Notes: a model not told the origin generated them from the letters alone. A stretch of DNA of 64,000 bases from Bacillota bacterium (GCA_021845645.1 JAJZVM010000012.1:38761-102760); one strand, 5' to 3'; positions 9,346 to 18,465 are shown, counted from the stretch's first letter. Numbers and translations are program-made.

Positions 9346-9820
9346 CGCTCCGGACCTCCTTCGCGGCCTTGTCCAGGAAGGAACGCAGCTGTTCCCTGGT
9401 CATGTTGGGATAGAAATCAAGATTGATCTGCACCGCCGGCGCATTCTTGCAGAGTGCGATGCACTCCACTTCCTCGACGGTGAAGAGACCATCCGACGTC
9501 GTCCCGTTGCGCCCCACGCCCAGCTCGTCGTAGAGGAACCGCGACAGTTCGTCGGCGCCATTCAGCTGGCAGCTGAGACCGCGGCAGACCTGGATCAGGT
9601 ACTTCCCGGTCGGCTGGCGGTGGAAAAGTGTGTAGAACGTCAGCACCGACTCGACGTAGGCAGGCGTCACGCCCATGAGGTCAGCTACGACCTGCACCTC
9701 TGCCTCGGGAATGTAGCCGAACTGGTCCTCCACGAGGTGCAGCAGCGGAATCAGGGCCGAGGACTGCTTGGGGAAGCGATGCAGCAGTTCCTTCGCCTTG
9801 GCGAGGTTCTCTGCGTTCAC
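9338..9820 (-). CDS. nuoE: NADH-quinone oxidoreductase subunit E ([2Fe-2S])
   Basis: NuoE is the 24-kDa-type thioredoxin-fold subunit holding the N1a [2Fe-2S] cluster. The ligands are Cys79, Cys84, Cys120 and Cys124 (CRGLSC and CIALC). The product is 160 residues, a usual length. The frame is open well upstream inside nuoD, but the GTG at 9820 overlaps the nuoD TGA (GTGA) and follows GGGGAGGTG by six bases, so it is the real start. Confidence 0.95.
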   Translation of the reverse strand: MNAENLAKAKELLHRFPKQSSALIPLLHLVEDQFGYIPEAEVQVVADLMGVTPAYVESVLTFYTLFHRQPTGKYLIQVCRGLSCQLNGADELSRFLYDELGVGRNGTTSDGLFTVEEVECIALCKNAPAVQINLDFYPNMTREQLRSFLDKAAKEVRSGA

Positions 9821-11028
9821 CGGTCCACCTCCCCGAGCACGATGTCGATGGAGCCGATCGCCGCCACCACGTCCGCCAGGATCTTGTCCTGAACCATCAC
9901 AGGCAGCGCCTGGAGGTTGTAGAACGAGGGCCCGCGCGCCCGGACGCGGTATGGCTTGCCGGACCCATCGGACACGATGAAGTAGCCGATCTCGCCCTTC
10001 GGGCCCTCGACCGCCGAGTAGACCTCGCCGGCCGGAACCCTGATGCCCTCGGTGAAGAGCTTGAAGTGGTAGATCAGGGCCTCCATGTTGCGCCCGATCT
10101 CCATCTTGTTGGGCGGGTAGATCTTCCATCCCGGAACGTGCCAGTCGCCTTCCGGAAGGTTGTCGATCGCCTGCCGGATGATCTTGAGGCTCTCCTGCAT
10201 CTCGCGCATCCGCACATGGTAGCGCGCGTAGACGTCCCCGTCCGTTTCGGTCACCACTGCGAAATCGAAGTCCTCGTAGGACGAGTACGGGTTCGTCTTG
10301 CGCAGGTCGCGGTCGACGCCGCACGCGCGCAGCAGCGGTCCTGTCCAGCCGTAGTCCAGGGCCTGTTCGGCCGAGATCGGCGCCGTGCCCTTGAGGCGCT
10401 CCACCCAGATCGGGTTGCGGTCAAGCAGTGCGTAATACTCCTTGAGCCAGTGCGGGAAGCCGTCGAGGAACGCGCGCAGCTTCTCCTCGAATCCCGGCGG
10501 CAGGTCGTTGAGAAGGCCGCCGACGCGGAAGTAGCTCGGGTTCATACGCGTGCCCGCGGACATCTCGATCAGGTCGAGGATCTGCTCGCGTTGCTGCATG
10601 GTGTAGAAGAAGGGCGACATCGCACCCATGTCCATGGCACTCGTGCCAAGCCAGACGAGGTGGCTCGCAAGGCGCGAGAGCTCCGCGAACATGACGCGGA
10701 TGTACTGGCAGCGCTTCGGCACCTCGACGCCGAGCAGCTTCTCGACGCCGAGCACGTAGCCGAAGTTGTTCGTGATCGGGGATAGGTAGTCCATGCGGTC
10801 TGTAAGTGTGATCGCCTGGTTGAAGGTCAAGTCTTCGCAGTTCTTCTCGATGCCGGTGTGCAAATAGCCGATGATCGGCTCGCACGCACGCACCTGTTCG
10901 CCGTCCAGGGCCAGACGAACGCGAAGCACGCCGTGCGTGCTCGGGTGCTGCGGGCCAAGGTTGATCACCATGGGCTTGAGACCGGTCTCGGGGTCGACCT
11001 GGCCGAAGGTCGTCTCGATTTCCGCCAT
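9817..11028 (-). CDS. nuoD: NADH-quinone oxidoreductase subunit D (49 kDa)
   Basis: NuoD is the 49-kDa-type, hydrogenase-derived subunit that shapes the quinone-reduction site with NuoB. The product is 403 residues and begins with the family landmark NLGPQHPSTHGVLRV. It contains HTGIEKNCED, RMDYLSP and the C-terminal DIVLGEVDR. It is complete and starts at an ATG after a GGGGGA ribosome site. It overlaps nuoE by four bases. Confidence 0.97.
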   Translation of the reverse strand: MAEIETTFGQVDPETGLKPMVINLGPQHPSTHGVLRVRLALDGEQVRACEPIIGYLHTGIEKNCEDLTFNQAITLTDRMDYLSPITNNFGYVLGVEKLLGVEVPKRCQYIRVMFAELSRLASHLVWLGTSAMDMGAMSPFFYTMQQREQILDLIEMSAGTRMNPSYFRVGGLLNDLPPGFEEKLRAFLDGFPHWLKEYYALLDRNPIWVERLKGTAPISAEQALDYGWTGPLLRACGVDRDLRKTNPYSSYEDFDFAVVTETDGDVYARYHVRMREMQESLKIIRQAIDNLPEGDWHVPGWKIYPPNKMEIGRNMEALIYHFKLFTEGIRVPAGEVYSAVEGPKGEIGYFIVSDGSGKPYRVRARGPSFYNLQALPVMVQDKILADVVAAIGSIDIVLGEVDR

Positions 11029-11041
11029 GCCGATTCCCCCC

Positions 11042-11509
11042 TTACTCGTGCACCAGCGGCGGCAAGGGATCGAACCCCGTCAAGGGGTAGTCCTTGCGCA
11101 GCGGGTGGCCGTTCCAGTCATCGGGCATGAGGATGCGCTTGAGGTTGGGGTGGCCGCGGAAGCGCACGCCGAACATGTCGTAGCACTCGCGTTCGGCCCA
11201 GTTGGCCGAAGCGTAGACGTGCGCGATGCTCGGCACGGTCGGCTCATCCCCGCCCACCTGAACCTTTAGCCGCAGCCATGTCTTCCGCTCCAGATGGTAG
11301 ACGTGGTAGACGACATCGAAGCGCGGTTCGCGCCCCAGGCGGTCCACCGCCGTGATGTCGATCAGCATGTTGAATCCCTGGGACTTCAGGAATGTGACAA
11401 CGCTCACGATCTCAGCCGCGGGCAACTGGACCACGGTCTGTCCGAGCTCTTCCGACACGGTCACGCGCTCGCCGAACGTCTCCTGCAGAGCATCGAGGAT
11501 CTCCTTCAC
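11042..11509 (-). CDS. nuoC: NADH-quinone oxidoreductase subunit C (30 kDa)
   Basis: NuoC is the 30-kDa-type structural subunit of the peripheral arm. The product is 155 residues with the family signature region [20 protein letters not shown] and the ending [14 protein letters not shown]. The start is GTG, overlapping the nuoB TGA (GTGA), with AGGAGGTGG eight bases upstream. nuoC and nuoD are separate genes here, unlike the fused form of enterobacteria. Confidence 0.96.
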   Translation of the reverse strand: MKEILDALQETFGERVTVSEELGQTVVQLPAAEIVSVVTFLKSQGFNMLIDITAVDRLGREPRFDVVYHVYHLERKTWLRLKVQVGGDEPTVPSIAHVYASANWAERECYDMFGVRFRGHPNLKRILMPDDWNGHPLRKDYPLTGFDPLPPLVHE

Positions 11510-12012
11510 GCGTGGGCCACCTCCTCGGGCGACGGCATCACCGGCGCCATTGGGCGTCCGCCCATGCGGATCTTCTTCTGCAGCTGCATGACCGCCTCAA
11601 GCAACCCCTCCGGCGTCGGAGGGCAACCGGGGACATAGATATCCACTGGCACGACGCGGTCGACACCCTGAACCACGGCGTAGTTGTTGAAGACGCCGCC
11701 GACTGAGGCACACGCCCCCATCGCGATGACCCACTTCGGCTCCGGCATCTGGTCGTAGAGCTCGCGCACGATAGGAGCCATCTTCTGGGAGACGCGACCC
11801 GCGACGATCATCACGTCCGCCTGCCGGGGCGACGCGCGCATGACCTCGGCGCCAAACCGGGACAGGTCAAAACGCGAAGCAGCTGTCGCCATCATCTCGA
11901 TGGCGCAGCATGCGAGGCCGAACTGAGCCGGCCACAAAGAGCCGGATTGTGCCCACTGCGCGAGCTTCTTGACGCTCGCAAAGAGGATGGGGCGATCCTC
12001 TACTCCTGCCAC
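11506..12012 (-). CDS. nuoB: NADH-quinone oxidoreductase subunit B ([4Fe-4S] N2)
   Basis: NuoB carries the terminal N2 [4Fe-4S] cluster that reduces quinone. The ligands are the tandem Cys35-Cys36 ([10 protein letters not shown]), Cys101 (GACAS) and Cys130 (PGCPP). The open frame extends into and beyond nuoA, but the GTG at 12012 lies about six bases after a GAGGGGGA site and gives a 168-residue protein of normal length. It overlaps the end of nuoA by 13 bases. Confidence 0.94.
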   Translation of the reverse strand: MAGVEDRPILFASVKKLAQWAQSGSLWPAQFGLACCAIEMMATAASRFDLSRFGAEVMRASPRQADVMIVAGRVSQKMAPIVRELYDQMPEPKWVIAMGACASVGGVFNNYAVVQGVDRVVPVDIYVPGCPPTPEGLLEAVMQLQKKIRMGGRPMAPVMPSPEEVAHA

Positions 12013-12359
12013 TGGAATCCCCCTCTCTTCCACACGTACGCGTAGCCGATGGCCAGCACGATGATGAAGAGGACCATCTCCATGAGTCCGAAGAGGCGGA
12101 GCTTGTGCATCAGCACGGCCCAGGGATAAAACGACACAGCCTCGACGTCGAAGATCATGAAGAGCATCGCGACGAGGTAAAACTTGACGGAGAACCTGGG
12201 ACCAACGGATGTCTCGGGAATGATGCCGCACTCGTACGTCGCCAGCTTCTTGGCCGACGGCTTGCGCGGTCCGAGCATGCGAGACGCGCCGAGCACACCT
12301 GCGGTTATGACAAGTGCGACGGCAATGTACAAAGCGATCGGGAAGTATTGCGAGAGCAT
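12000..12359 (-). CDS. nuoA: NADH-quinone oxidoreductase subunit A
   Basis: NuoA is a small three-helix subunit at the joint between the two arms of complex I. The 119-residue product has three hydrophobic segments, the loop YECGIIP and the acidic stretch FMIFDVEAV that is conserved in the family. It is the first gene of the operon. The ATG follows a GGGGGTGG ribosome site, and a candidate promoter lies 34-62 bases upstream. Confidence 0.96.
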   Translation of the reverse strand: MLSQYFPIALYIAVALVITAGVLGASRMLGPRKPSAKKLATYECGIIPETSVGPRFSVKFYLVAMLFMIFDVEAVSFYPWAVLMHKLRLFGLMEMVLFIIVLAIGYAYVWKRGGFQWQE

Positions 12360-12392
12360 GCGCCCACCCCCACCGTTCGGAGTCCAACGGAC

Positions 12393-12421
12393 AGTGTATC
12401 ACACGGCCAGAAGTGTGGGAA
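12393..12421 (-). promoter_or_regulatory. Candidate sigma-A promoter for the nuo operon
   Basis: On the minus strand TTCCCA (12416-12421, four of six matches to the -35 consensus) and TACACT (12393-12398, close to the -10 consensus) are separated by 17 bases. Transcription would start near 12387, leaving a leader of about 30 bases before nuoA. This is judged by eye only. Confidence 0.4.
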
Positions 12422-13028
12422 CGACAACTGCTTGGCCCAAAAACGGCCCATTGCCTCCAGCGTCTGGGGCGTACCACCCGATGGGCTCCTACCCAAGGCA
12501 CCGATAAGTACACAATACATGAGTTATTTACTGATATTTCTAGACACTATTATTCTCGCTGCTTCATCTCGTCAAACGCGCGCAGGGCAATACGTGCGTC
12601 CTGACCCATCGCCATAAATCCAAACCGACGCTTTTGCTGCAGTCACGAGCCACCCTGCGCCATGTGGGTCAAGTCTCGAGTCTGTTTCATCTTATCACCG
12701 ACTGGAGGGTCCAGCCGTCGCACTTTCCGGCCTCTGGCGGAACGTCGCAAACATCTTCCCGACAGGCTCTGCACGGTGCGACTCGCCGGGCTTGGCTTTT
12801 GGCTTGCCTTTTCATCCCACCGCACAGCATCTCCCTACGCGTCTCCTTTTAATACGAAGAAGACAGGCTGCTGCGTGACATGATGGCGGCGACAATCTCT
12901 CCTTGGTGCAGGATGTCCAGCGGCGTTGCATCTTCCTGCATGCTGCACCGCGGTTGCGAGCGAGGTACCATGCGTTTAGGGCAGGAAGTATCGGTGCCGC
13001 GCATACCCGCATCGCATAGGGGGCAGAC
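12422..13028. other. Intergenic stretch between nuoA and the LysR gene
   Basis: About 600 bases separate the divergent nuoA and LysR genes. It has an AT-rich patch near 12510-12560 in otherwise GC-rich surroundings. The open frames here are short, lack ribosome sites and have no recognisable product, so I see no gene. It could hold promoters or regulator sites for both sides, but I could not define any beyond the nuo promoter. Confidence 0.5.
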
Positions 13029-13946
13029 ATGGACCTACAAGACCTGCGGCTCTTCAGCGCAGTCATGCGCGGTGGCAGCCTGAGTCGGGCCGCACGCGAG
13101 GCGCACTGCTCCCAGCCCACCGTATCGCGAAGGATTCAAGGTCTCGAGTCGGAACTGGGCACACCGCTCCTTGTGCGAGGATCGCGCACGGTGAGCCCGA
13201 CGCCGGCCGGACTCGAGTTCCTGCACTTTGCCGAGACGGCCCTGGCCGCAGAAGCCGACCTGCGCGCCAGGATCCAGAGGCCCTGGCTGCTGCACGGCGA
13301 CCTCCACGTCGCTGCCAGCACCACCCCCGGAGAGGGCTTCGTCCCGGGACTTCTGGCGGAGTTCACCGACGGCCAGCCGGAACTGCGCACCCAACTGCAC
13401 ATCATGGATTCGCGCGCCGTCGAGGAATGCGTGCTCCTGGGGCACTGCGACGCAGGGTTCACGGGACACCTCCCGGCACCGGGGCTCCTGCGTTCTGAAG
13501 CGGTCGGGACGGACGAGCTTGTGCTCGTGGTCGGCGACCATCATCCCTACTGCGATCAGCCGGAGATGCCGCTCGACGTACTCTGCCGGCAGAATTTCGT
13601 GGAGCGCGGTGAAGGCTCAGGCACGCGGCGCACGGTCGAAGAGGCCCTCGCCGGCATCGCGCCAGACTTCGCGCATCGCCGCATCATGCTCACCGTCTCC
13701 TCCGCCCAGGCCCTGCTCGCGTCGGTACGCTCGGGAGTCGGATGCGGCTTCGTCTCTCTGGCAAGCCTGCGAGGGGCGGCTGCGGAAGGCCTGCACGCCG
13801 TCCGCATCTCCGGTCATCCCCTGCAGCGAAGCATTTACCTCATCCTTCCACCGCAGCCCGCGGCCAAGGCCCTCGCCTTCGCCGCACTTGTCCGTGTGCG
13901 CGCCTCGGTGCGAGAAGACCTTGGCGCGCGGGCGTCGGTCCGATAA
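13029..13946 (+). CDS. LysR-family transcriptional regulator
   Basis: The 305-residue protein has an N-terminal LysR winged helix-turn-helix (FSAVMRGGSLSRAAREAHCSQPTVSRRIQGLESELG) and a C-terminal periplasmic-binding-like effector domain. The effector is not identifiable. A GGGGG ribosome site lies just before the ATG. Its stop is 24 bases upstream of the ferredoxin gene, so the two may share a transcript. It is transcribed divergently from the nuo operon and could act on it, but nothing in the sequence proves that. Confidence 0.9.
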   Translation: MDLQDLRLFSAVMRGGSLSRAAREAHCSQPTVSRRIQGLESELGTPLLVRGSRTVSPTPAGLEFLHFAETALAAEADLRARIQRPWLLHGDLHVAASTTPGEGFVPGLLAEFTDGQPELRTQLHIMDSRAVEECVLLGHCDAGFTGHLPAPGLLRSEAVGTDELVLVVGDHHPYCDQPEMPLDVLCRQNFVERGEGSGTRRTVEEALAGIAPDFAHRRIMLTVSSAQALLASVRSGVGCGFVSLASLRGAAAEGLHAVRISGHPLQRSIYLILPPQPAAKALAFAALVRVRASVREDLGARASVR

Positions 13947-13970
13947 CCTTGTCCCAGGAGGGATCACCGG

Positions 13971-14213
13971 ATGGCCTACGTGATCGCGGAACCTTGCATC
14001 GGGACCAAGGACAAGTCCTGCGTCGACGTCTGTCCCGTCGATTGCATTCACGGCAAGGACGACGACCCGCAGCTGTATATCGACCCGGACGAGTGCATCA
14101 ACTGCGGTGCCTGCGAGGCGGTGTGCCCGGTTCAGGCCATCTTCGAGGAAGGCATGCTGCCCTCCCAGTGGGAGTCCTTCATCGAGGTCAACCGCGACTA
14201 CTTCAAAAAGTGA
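13971..14213 (+). CDS. 7Fe-type ferredoxin
   Basis: This 80-residue ferredoxin has the cysteine pattern of seven-iron proteins. Cys9, Cys17 and Cys52 suit a [3Fe-4S] cluster; Cys21, Cys42, Cys45 and Cys48 suit a [4Fe-4S] cluster; Cys25 is extra. The C-terminal extension ending in NRDYFKK is typical of this group. AGGAGG precedes the ATG by nine bases. It is a soluble electron carrier. It is much shorter than NuoI and lacks the NuoI architecture, so it is not simply a relocated nuoI, although a partner role with the neighbouring complex I is possible. Confidence 0.93.
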   Translation: MAYVIAEPCIGTKDKSCVDVCPVDCIHGKDDDPQLYIDPDECINCGACEAVCPVQAIFEEGMLPSQWESFIEVNRDYFKK

Positions 14214-14259
14214 GCAAGCCGGGCACGGCAGAAGCCGTGCCCGGTCCCATTTGCTCACC
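14212..14259. terminator. Bidirectional hairpin between convergent genes
   Basis: Two nested perfect inverted repeats lie between the ferredoxin and the minus-strand gene that ends at 14265. The outer pair is GTGAGCAA with TTGCTCAC. The inner pair is an 11-base GC-rich stem closing on an AGAA loop (14220-14245). There is no long T-run. Its position suits a terminator for both genes. Confidence 0.65.
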
Positions 14260-14264
14260 AAAAG

Positions 14265-15062
14265 CTAGATATCGCGGCCAGCCAGGGCTACGCGCAGGAA
14301 CCCCTCGGCGCCTATGTGGTCCAGCACGTCGGCGAACGCTCCCAGCCCGCCGCGCTCGAGACCCTTGGCAAAATACCTCAGCACCTTGGATTTCACCGTC
14401 ATCGGGCCCGCGCCGAAGGCCTCCATCTCCGCGGCGCCAAGCCGCACCTGGCTGGCGCCCTCGGGCAGCCAGCCCAAGCCGTGTGTGCCCGTGAGATAGA
14501 TGCGCTTGCCTGGCAGTTCGTCGTCGCCAGGCAGATCGGCCGCAGCGCGATAGCCCTTGCCGAGCAGCGACAGCACCAGCGGATATCCAGCGCTCGCCTC
14601 GCGCACCGCTGCGGGAAGCCCCAGGTGTTCCCCGCGCCAGCGGGCCTCCTCGAGACTCACATCCCCGAACGACACGTCATAAGGCACGACCTGCTGGCTT
14701 TCCGCAATCGCGCCGTACGCCGCAGAAACGATCAGGACGCTGACCGCGTCCTGACCAAACGTCTTGCGCAAATTCGCCACGGCCTCGAGCGACTCGAGGA
14801 AGAGCGGAGAGGTGAACATGTCGCGGGCTGGCCTCATATAGGCCTTGAGTTCGTCGGTGCGCTGCTGCAGCCGTTCATGGTCCAGAAAGTCCTGCCACGT
14901 CAGAGGATCCTGAGGCGTCTCCGCCTTCTGCCTCGTGCAGGCCAGGAGTACGAGCATCTTCGGACTGCCAGATCCTCCGCCGCCAACGCCGTCGGCCTGC
15001 GGCAGCCTGCTGCCGCAACGGATCTCGCCCGGAGCATCACCGGCATTGTCCAGCTTCACCAT
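14265..15062 (-). CDS. YaaA/DUF6884-like protein of unknown function
   Basis: The product is about 265 residues. A core near residues 36-60 reads MLVLLACTRQKAE, resembling the hydrophobic strand followed by Cys and Lys seen in DUF6884/YaaA-type proteins; a later VSAAYG segment fits the same fold. The biochemical role of such proteins is unclear. The frame opens at 15122, but ATG at 15062 follows AAGGAGG by eight bases and is preferred. It is divergent from the glycosylase gene across about 100 bases. The family call is tentative. Confidence 0.6.
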   Translation of the reverse strand: MVKLDNAGDAPGEIRCGSRLPQADGVGGGGSGSPKMLVLLACTRQKAETPQDPLTWQDFLDHERLQQRTDELKAYMRPARDMFTSPLFLESLEAVANLRKTFGQDAVSVLIVSAAYGAIAESQQVVPYDVSFGDVSLEEARWRGEHLGLPAAVREASAGYPLVLSLLGKGYRAAADLPGDDELPGKRIYLTGTHGLGWLPEGASQVRLGAAEMEAFGAGPMTVKSKVLRYFAKGLERGGLGAFADVLDHIGAEGFLRVALAGRDI

Positions 15063-15167
15063 TGGACTTGCCTCCTTCGCCCATTCGCGGGGGTGACATG
15101 CCTTGGCGTTCGCCATCGGCACTCCAGTACCTTTAGCGTGGAGGCAACTTTCACGGAGGTGCCCAGC

Positions 15168-15668
15168 TTGGACGGTGGCGAGGTCCTTCCGGACGTGCTG
15201 GCAAAGGACCTGAAGGTAGTATTCTGCGGCAGCGCCGCGGGACGGCGCTCAGCCGAGGTCGGTGCCTACTATGCGGGACCCGGCAACCGCTTCTGGGCGC
15301 TTCTCTATCGCCTGGACCTGACGCCCAGGCTCCTGCGTCCAGAGGAGTTCCGCCACGTCCTCGCATGGGGGATCGGCCTCACCGATCTGGCCAAGGAGGT
15401 GTCGGGCTCTGACGCTCTGCTACCGAAAGGTAGCGACCAACCTGAAGCGCTGCGCCGGCGCATCCTCGCGGCAAAGCCGCAGGTCCTCGCCTTCAACGGC
15501 AAGCGGCCGGGACGGGCGTTTCTTGGCCGCCAGGCGGACTACGGGCTGCAGGTAGAGACGATCGGCCAGACCCGCATCTTCGTGCTGCCTTCGACGAGCC
15601 GTGCCAATGCGCATTTCAACGACGCGGCATGGCTGGATCTCGGGCGATACCTGGGGAGCCTCCAGTAG
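15168..15668 (+). CDS. Mug/TDG-type mismatch-specific uracil/thymine DNA glycosylase
   Basis: The product resembles family 2 uracil-DNA glycosylases, which remove U or T from mismatches with G and start base excision repair. The protein has FCGSAAG followed by YYAGPGNRFW, which aligns with the Mug active-site loop and NRFW. The second loop is VLPSTSRAN. The usual GINPG asparagine of Mug is replaced (GSAAG), as in a known divergent subgroup. TTG at 15168 follows GGAGGTG by seven bases; in-frame GTG codons at 15159 and 15138 are alternatives. It is about 166 residues. Confidence 0.82.
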   Translation: MDGGEVLPDVLAKDLKVVFCGSAAGRRSAEVGAYYAGPGNRFWALLYRLDLTPRLLRPEEFRHVLAWGIGLTDLAKEVSGSDALLPKGSDQPEALRRRILAAKPQVLAFNGKRPGRAFLGRQADYGLQVETIGQTRIFVLPSTSRANAHFNDAAWLDLGRYLGSLQ

Positions 15669-15728
15669 GCAGGCCACGGCCAAGACGCGCTCGAGCCGCC
15701 GTGACTTCTCAGCCACGGCGGCTCCATG

Positions 15729-17975
15729 TCAGGGCATCTGCTGCCAGGTCCGACCGCCGTCAAGCGTGCGATAGAGACTGCCGAGCCCCATCAGCCAGCC
15801 GTCCTGTGCTGTCGGGAACTGCATCTCGAGCTGCGTACTGAAGTCCTGCAGCGTCATCCGCGTCGATGACGCGGTCCACGTGGCGCCGCCGTCCCTGGTC
15901 GCCAGCACGATCGTCGACGCATTCTGCGTGTAGGGGTTCTCCTGCATCGCGACCCACCCCACCCGGGCGCTCAGGAAGAAGACGGCGGCTCCTTGCCCGC
16001 TCCCTTGCCAGGTGTGGATGATGTCGTAGCTCCTGCCGCCGTCGATCGTCCTTGCCAAGGTCACGGTGCTCGGCTGTGACTGGCTCGAACCCGGCACGGT
16101 CAGCAGCCTGTACCCTGCCTGGGAGGTGTACGCGAACTGCTGGAACGTGCCCGGCGTGGCCGGCTGACTGGACAGCACGGTCCATGTCTTGCCGCCGTCT
16201 ACCGTGGCGGAGAACGCCACGTCGGGGTAGATCGACGTCTGCATGACGCCCCGCCGCGCGTCTCGGAAGTTCAGGTACGGATTCGTCCCGAGCAGCACCC
16301 CGTTCGCGATCGGCAGCGACGCAGTCTGATCCCAGTTGCGGCCCCCGTCCGTCGTCTTGAGCAGCGTGAGGGACTGGCCGCTCTGCGCCGCCGTAGCCAT
16401 GTACCCCACTCTTTGCCCGACAAACGACAGCGCCTGAACCGGATTGGCCGCACGGTAGATCTCATGCCAGGTCGTGCCGCCGTCCCGTGTCGTCAGAACT
16501 GCCTCGGGATCCGATGTCACGCCGACGCCGAAGCCATGCGTCGCGTCCGGGAAGTCGATGAGCGCGGTCGGTGTCAGGGAAGGCAGGAGCTGCGTCCAGC
16601 TCTTGCCGCCGTCCACGGTCTTGACCAGGAAGCCCTGTTGCGCCGTGCCGCCGCCTCCGACCGCGTAACCCACCTCGGGCGACACGAGCGAGACACCGTT
16701 CAGGCTCCAGTCGAGGTTCATCGACGTCTGCGTCCACGTCCGGCCGCCATCGCGCGTGATCATCAGCCCGCCAGGATACGGCGCTGCCCCTTCATCGATC
16801 GGCAGCCACCCCACCTTGGATGTGACGAAGGTCGGCGGTCCATAGACGGTGCGGCCCTGCGCAAAGTTGTTCGGCCCCGACTGGCTGCCCTGCTCGAGCA
16901 CCCAGTGCTGACCGCCGTCGGTCGTCTGGTAGAGGTAGCCGCCCCAGGTGGCGGAATCCTTGAGGAAGAACCAGCCGTCCCTTGCGCTCGCGAAGCTGAC
17001 AGCATCCGAGTAGTTCCAGTAGTTCTGCTCCGGTGCCGTGAAGACGGTCTGCCAGGTCCGGCCGCCGTCCCTGGTCTCGATCAGCCGTGCGGTACAGCCG
17101 CTGCCCCCGGCCGTCCCGGGCTGCGGCGAGGTCTGACAGACCTGTCCGGCCACGAAGCCGGTGCTTTGGGTCAGGAAGTCCATGTGCACCGGGGCAAAGC
17201 CCTGGGGCAGAGTGAGCGGTGACCAGCTGCTCTGGCCGCTCTCGGTCGTCAGGATCTTGTCGCCTACGTAGGCGTAGCCCTGGCTGCCGAAGAACTGGAA
17301 GCCGACCCGCATCGTCACCGTGACGTTGGCGAGCGCCTGTGGTCCCGCCTCGCTCCAGGCGACGCGCCATGTCTTGCCGCCGTCTGGCGTAGCGAGGATG
17401 GCCACGGGCACCGTCTGTCCTGCCGCGCCGGTCTGGCCAAGCCCGGTCTCCTGCGCAAGCACGTAACCCGTACCCTGGCGGTCGCCCGTGAAGTGGAGCG
17501 CGAGTGCCGTGTAGCCCTTGGGCAGCATCCGCCTGCTCCAGGTCCTGCCGCCGTCGCCTGTCGCGAACAGTGCGTTGCGCGAAGCGTAGGCGCCGGTCGC
17601 CACGACGACCCAGCCTCGTTGGGCGGTGACAAAGTCGACTGCCTCGGCTGCCCCGATCACGATCGGTTGGCCGCTGCCGTTGCCGCGCAGCACCGTCTTC
17701 TGCTTTTGCTGGTGCGTCGCGGGCTGCGATTCGTGCGTGAGGTGCGCAACGTACGGCACTGTGACGAGAATGATGAGGAGAGCCGCCGCCCAGTAGTACC
17801 AGCGATTCGGGCGGTGATGTCGGCCAGCCCGCTCTCTGCGCCGCCCTCCTCTCGCGTCGCGGTCCTGCCCCAGCCTCTCGAGCAGGCGCGGATCGCTCGG
17901 GCCGACTTCGTGATCGATCGCATCGCCAAGCGCCTTGAGCCGCGCCTCGAAGCGCTCGTCGTCCCTAGTGTCCAC
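15729..17975 (-). CDS. Membrane-anchored YCF48/BNR-type beta-propeller, probable anti-sigma partner
   Basis: The 748-residue protein has a basic cytoplasmic N-terminus of about 58 residues, one membrane helix (about 60-80) and a long extracellular part. That part contains twelve Asp-box-like motifs of the form DGG(R/K)TW, as in YCF48-like and BNR propellers. The GTG start overlaps the end of the ECF sigma gene by 11 bases and has a GAGGAGGGG site. Such pairing usually means the N-terminal tail holds the sigma factor and the outside domain senses a signal; that is inferred. The first cytoplasmic segment does not show a clear zinc-finger anti-sigma motif. Confidence 0.85.
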   Translation of the reverse strand: MDTRDDERFEARLKALGDAIDHEVGPSDPRLLERLGQDRDARGGRRRERAGRHHRPNRWYYWAAALLIILVTVPYVAHLTHESQPATHQQKQKTVLRGNGSGQPIVIGAAEAVDFVTAQRGWVVVATGAYASRNALFATGDGGRTWSRRMLPKGYTALALHFTGDRQGTGYVLAQETGLGQTGAAGQTVPVAILATPDGGKTWRVAWSEAGPQALANVTVTMRVGFQFFGSQGYAYVGDKILTTESGQSSWSPLTLPQGFAPVHMDFLTQSTGFVAGQVCQTSPQPGTAGGSGCTARLIETRDGGRTWQTVFTAPEQNYWNYSDAVSFASARDGWFFLKDSATWGGYLYQTTDGGQHWVLEQGSQSGPNNFAQGRTVYGPPTFVTSKVGWLPIDEGAAPYPGGLMITRDGGRTWTQTSMNLDWSLNGVSLVSPEVGYAVGGGGTAQQGFLVKTVDGGKSWTQLLPSLTPTALIDFPDATHGFGVGVTSDPEAVLTTRDGGTTWHEIYRAANPVQALSFVGQRVGYMATAAQSGQSLTLLKTTDGGRNWDQTASLPIANGVLLGTNPYLNFRDARRGVMQTSIYPDVAFSATVDGGKTWTVLSSQPATPGTFQQFAYTSQAGYRLLTVPGSSQSQPSTVTLARTIDGGRSYDIIHTWQGSGQGAAVFFLSARVGWVAMQENPYTQNASTIVLATRDGGATWTASSTRMTLQDFSTQLEMQFPTAQDGWLMGLGSLYRTLDGGRTWQQMP

Positions 17976-18465
17976 TCGAGATCCCCTCCTCGGCCGCGAG
18001 CAGCGACCTGAGATGTGCGCGCCCCCGATGGAGAATGCTCTTTACCGCCCCCGTGCGTTTCTCAAGAACCCGCGCGATGTCGGCGAGCGGGAGATCAAGT
18101 CCGTAGTGCAGCAGGATCGCCTCGCGCTCCTGATCCGGCAGACGGCGCATAGCGTCCATAAGGTCAGGGTCTCCCCCGGCTGTCGAAGGCGCCGCATGCT
18201 CGGGCGTGTCAGGCCGCAGCTCCTCGAGCCGCCGCCTGCGCCTGCGCTGCCAGTCCCGGGCGGCGTTCAGGGCGACCGTCACCAGCAGGGGAACCGAATA
18301 CTCCGGCCTCTCGCCTTGGATGTAGCGCAAATAGCGGAGCCACGCCTCCTGCGCCGCGTCACGCGCGAGCTCGGAGTCGCCCAGGACTCCGTAGCACAGG
18401 CGCAGCACCCGACGCTCCTCGCTGCGATAGAAGCGCTCGAACTCCGCTTCGCGGTCCTCGTGCAC
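17965..18465 (-). CDS. ECF-type RNA polymerase sigma factor
   Basis: The product has sigma-70 region 2 (RFYRSEERRVLRLCYGVLGD with a following DAAQEAWLR) and region 4 (LPDQEREAILLHYGLDLPLADIARVL), without regions 1 and 3, as in ECF sigma factors. The frame opens at a GTG at 18495 without a ribosome site. The GTG at 18465 has GGGGGGAAGG six bases upstream and gives a 166-residue protein, so it is preferred. It is co-transcribed with the propeller gene. Self-regulation is likely but not shown. Confidence 0.88.
   Translation of the reverse strand: MHEDREAEFERFYRSEERRVLRLCYGVLGDSELARDAAQEAWLRYLRYIQGERPEYSVPLLVTVALNAARDWQRRRRRRLEELRPDTPEHAAPSTAGGDPDLMDAMRRLPDQEREAILLHYGLDLPLADIARVLEKRTGAVKSILHRGRAHLRSLLAAEEGISSGH

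Noticed and set aside
12520..12560. AT-rich patch as a replication origin or phage attachment site
   Set aside because: It is short, with no repeats, DnaA-like boxes or integrase nearby; probably just promoter-type DNA.
13971..14213. Ferredoxin gene as the missing nuoI
   Set aside because: It is only 80 residues with a 7Fe cysteine pattern. NuoI has two [4Fe-4S] motifs in a longer protein with an amphipathic N-terminus.
14316..15167. N-terminal extension of the glycosylase frame
   Set aside because: The frame is open further upstream, but that part lies opposite the YaaA/DUF6884-like gene and has no coding character. The start with a good ribosome site is at 15168.
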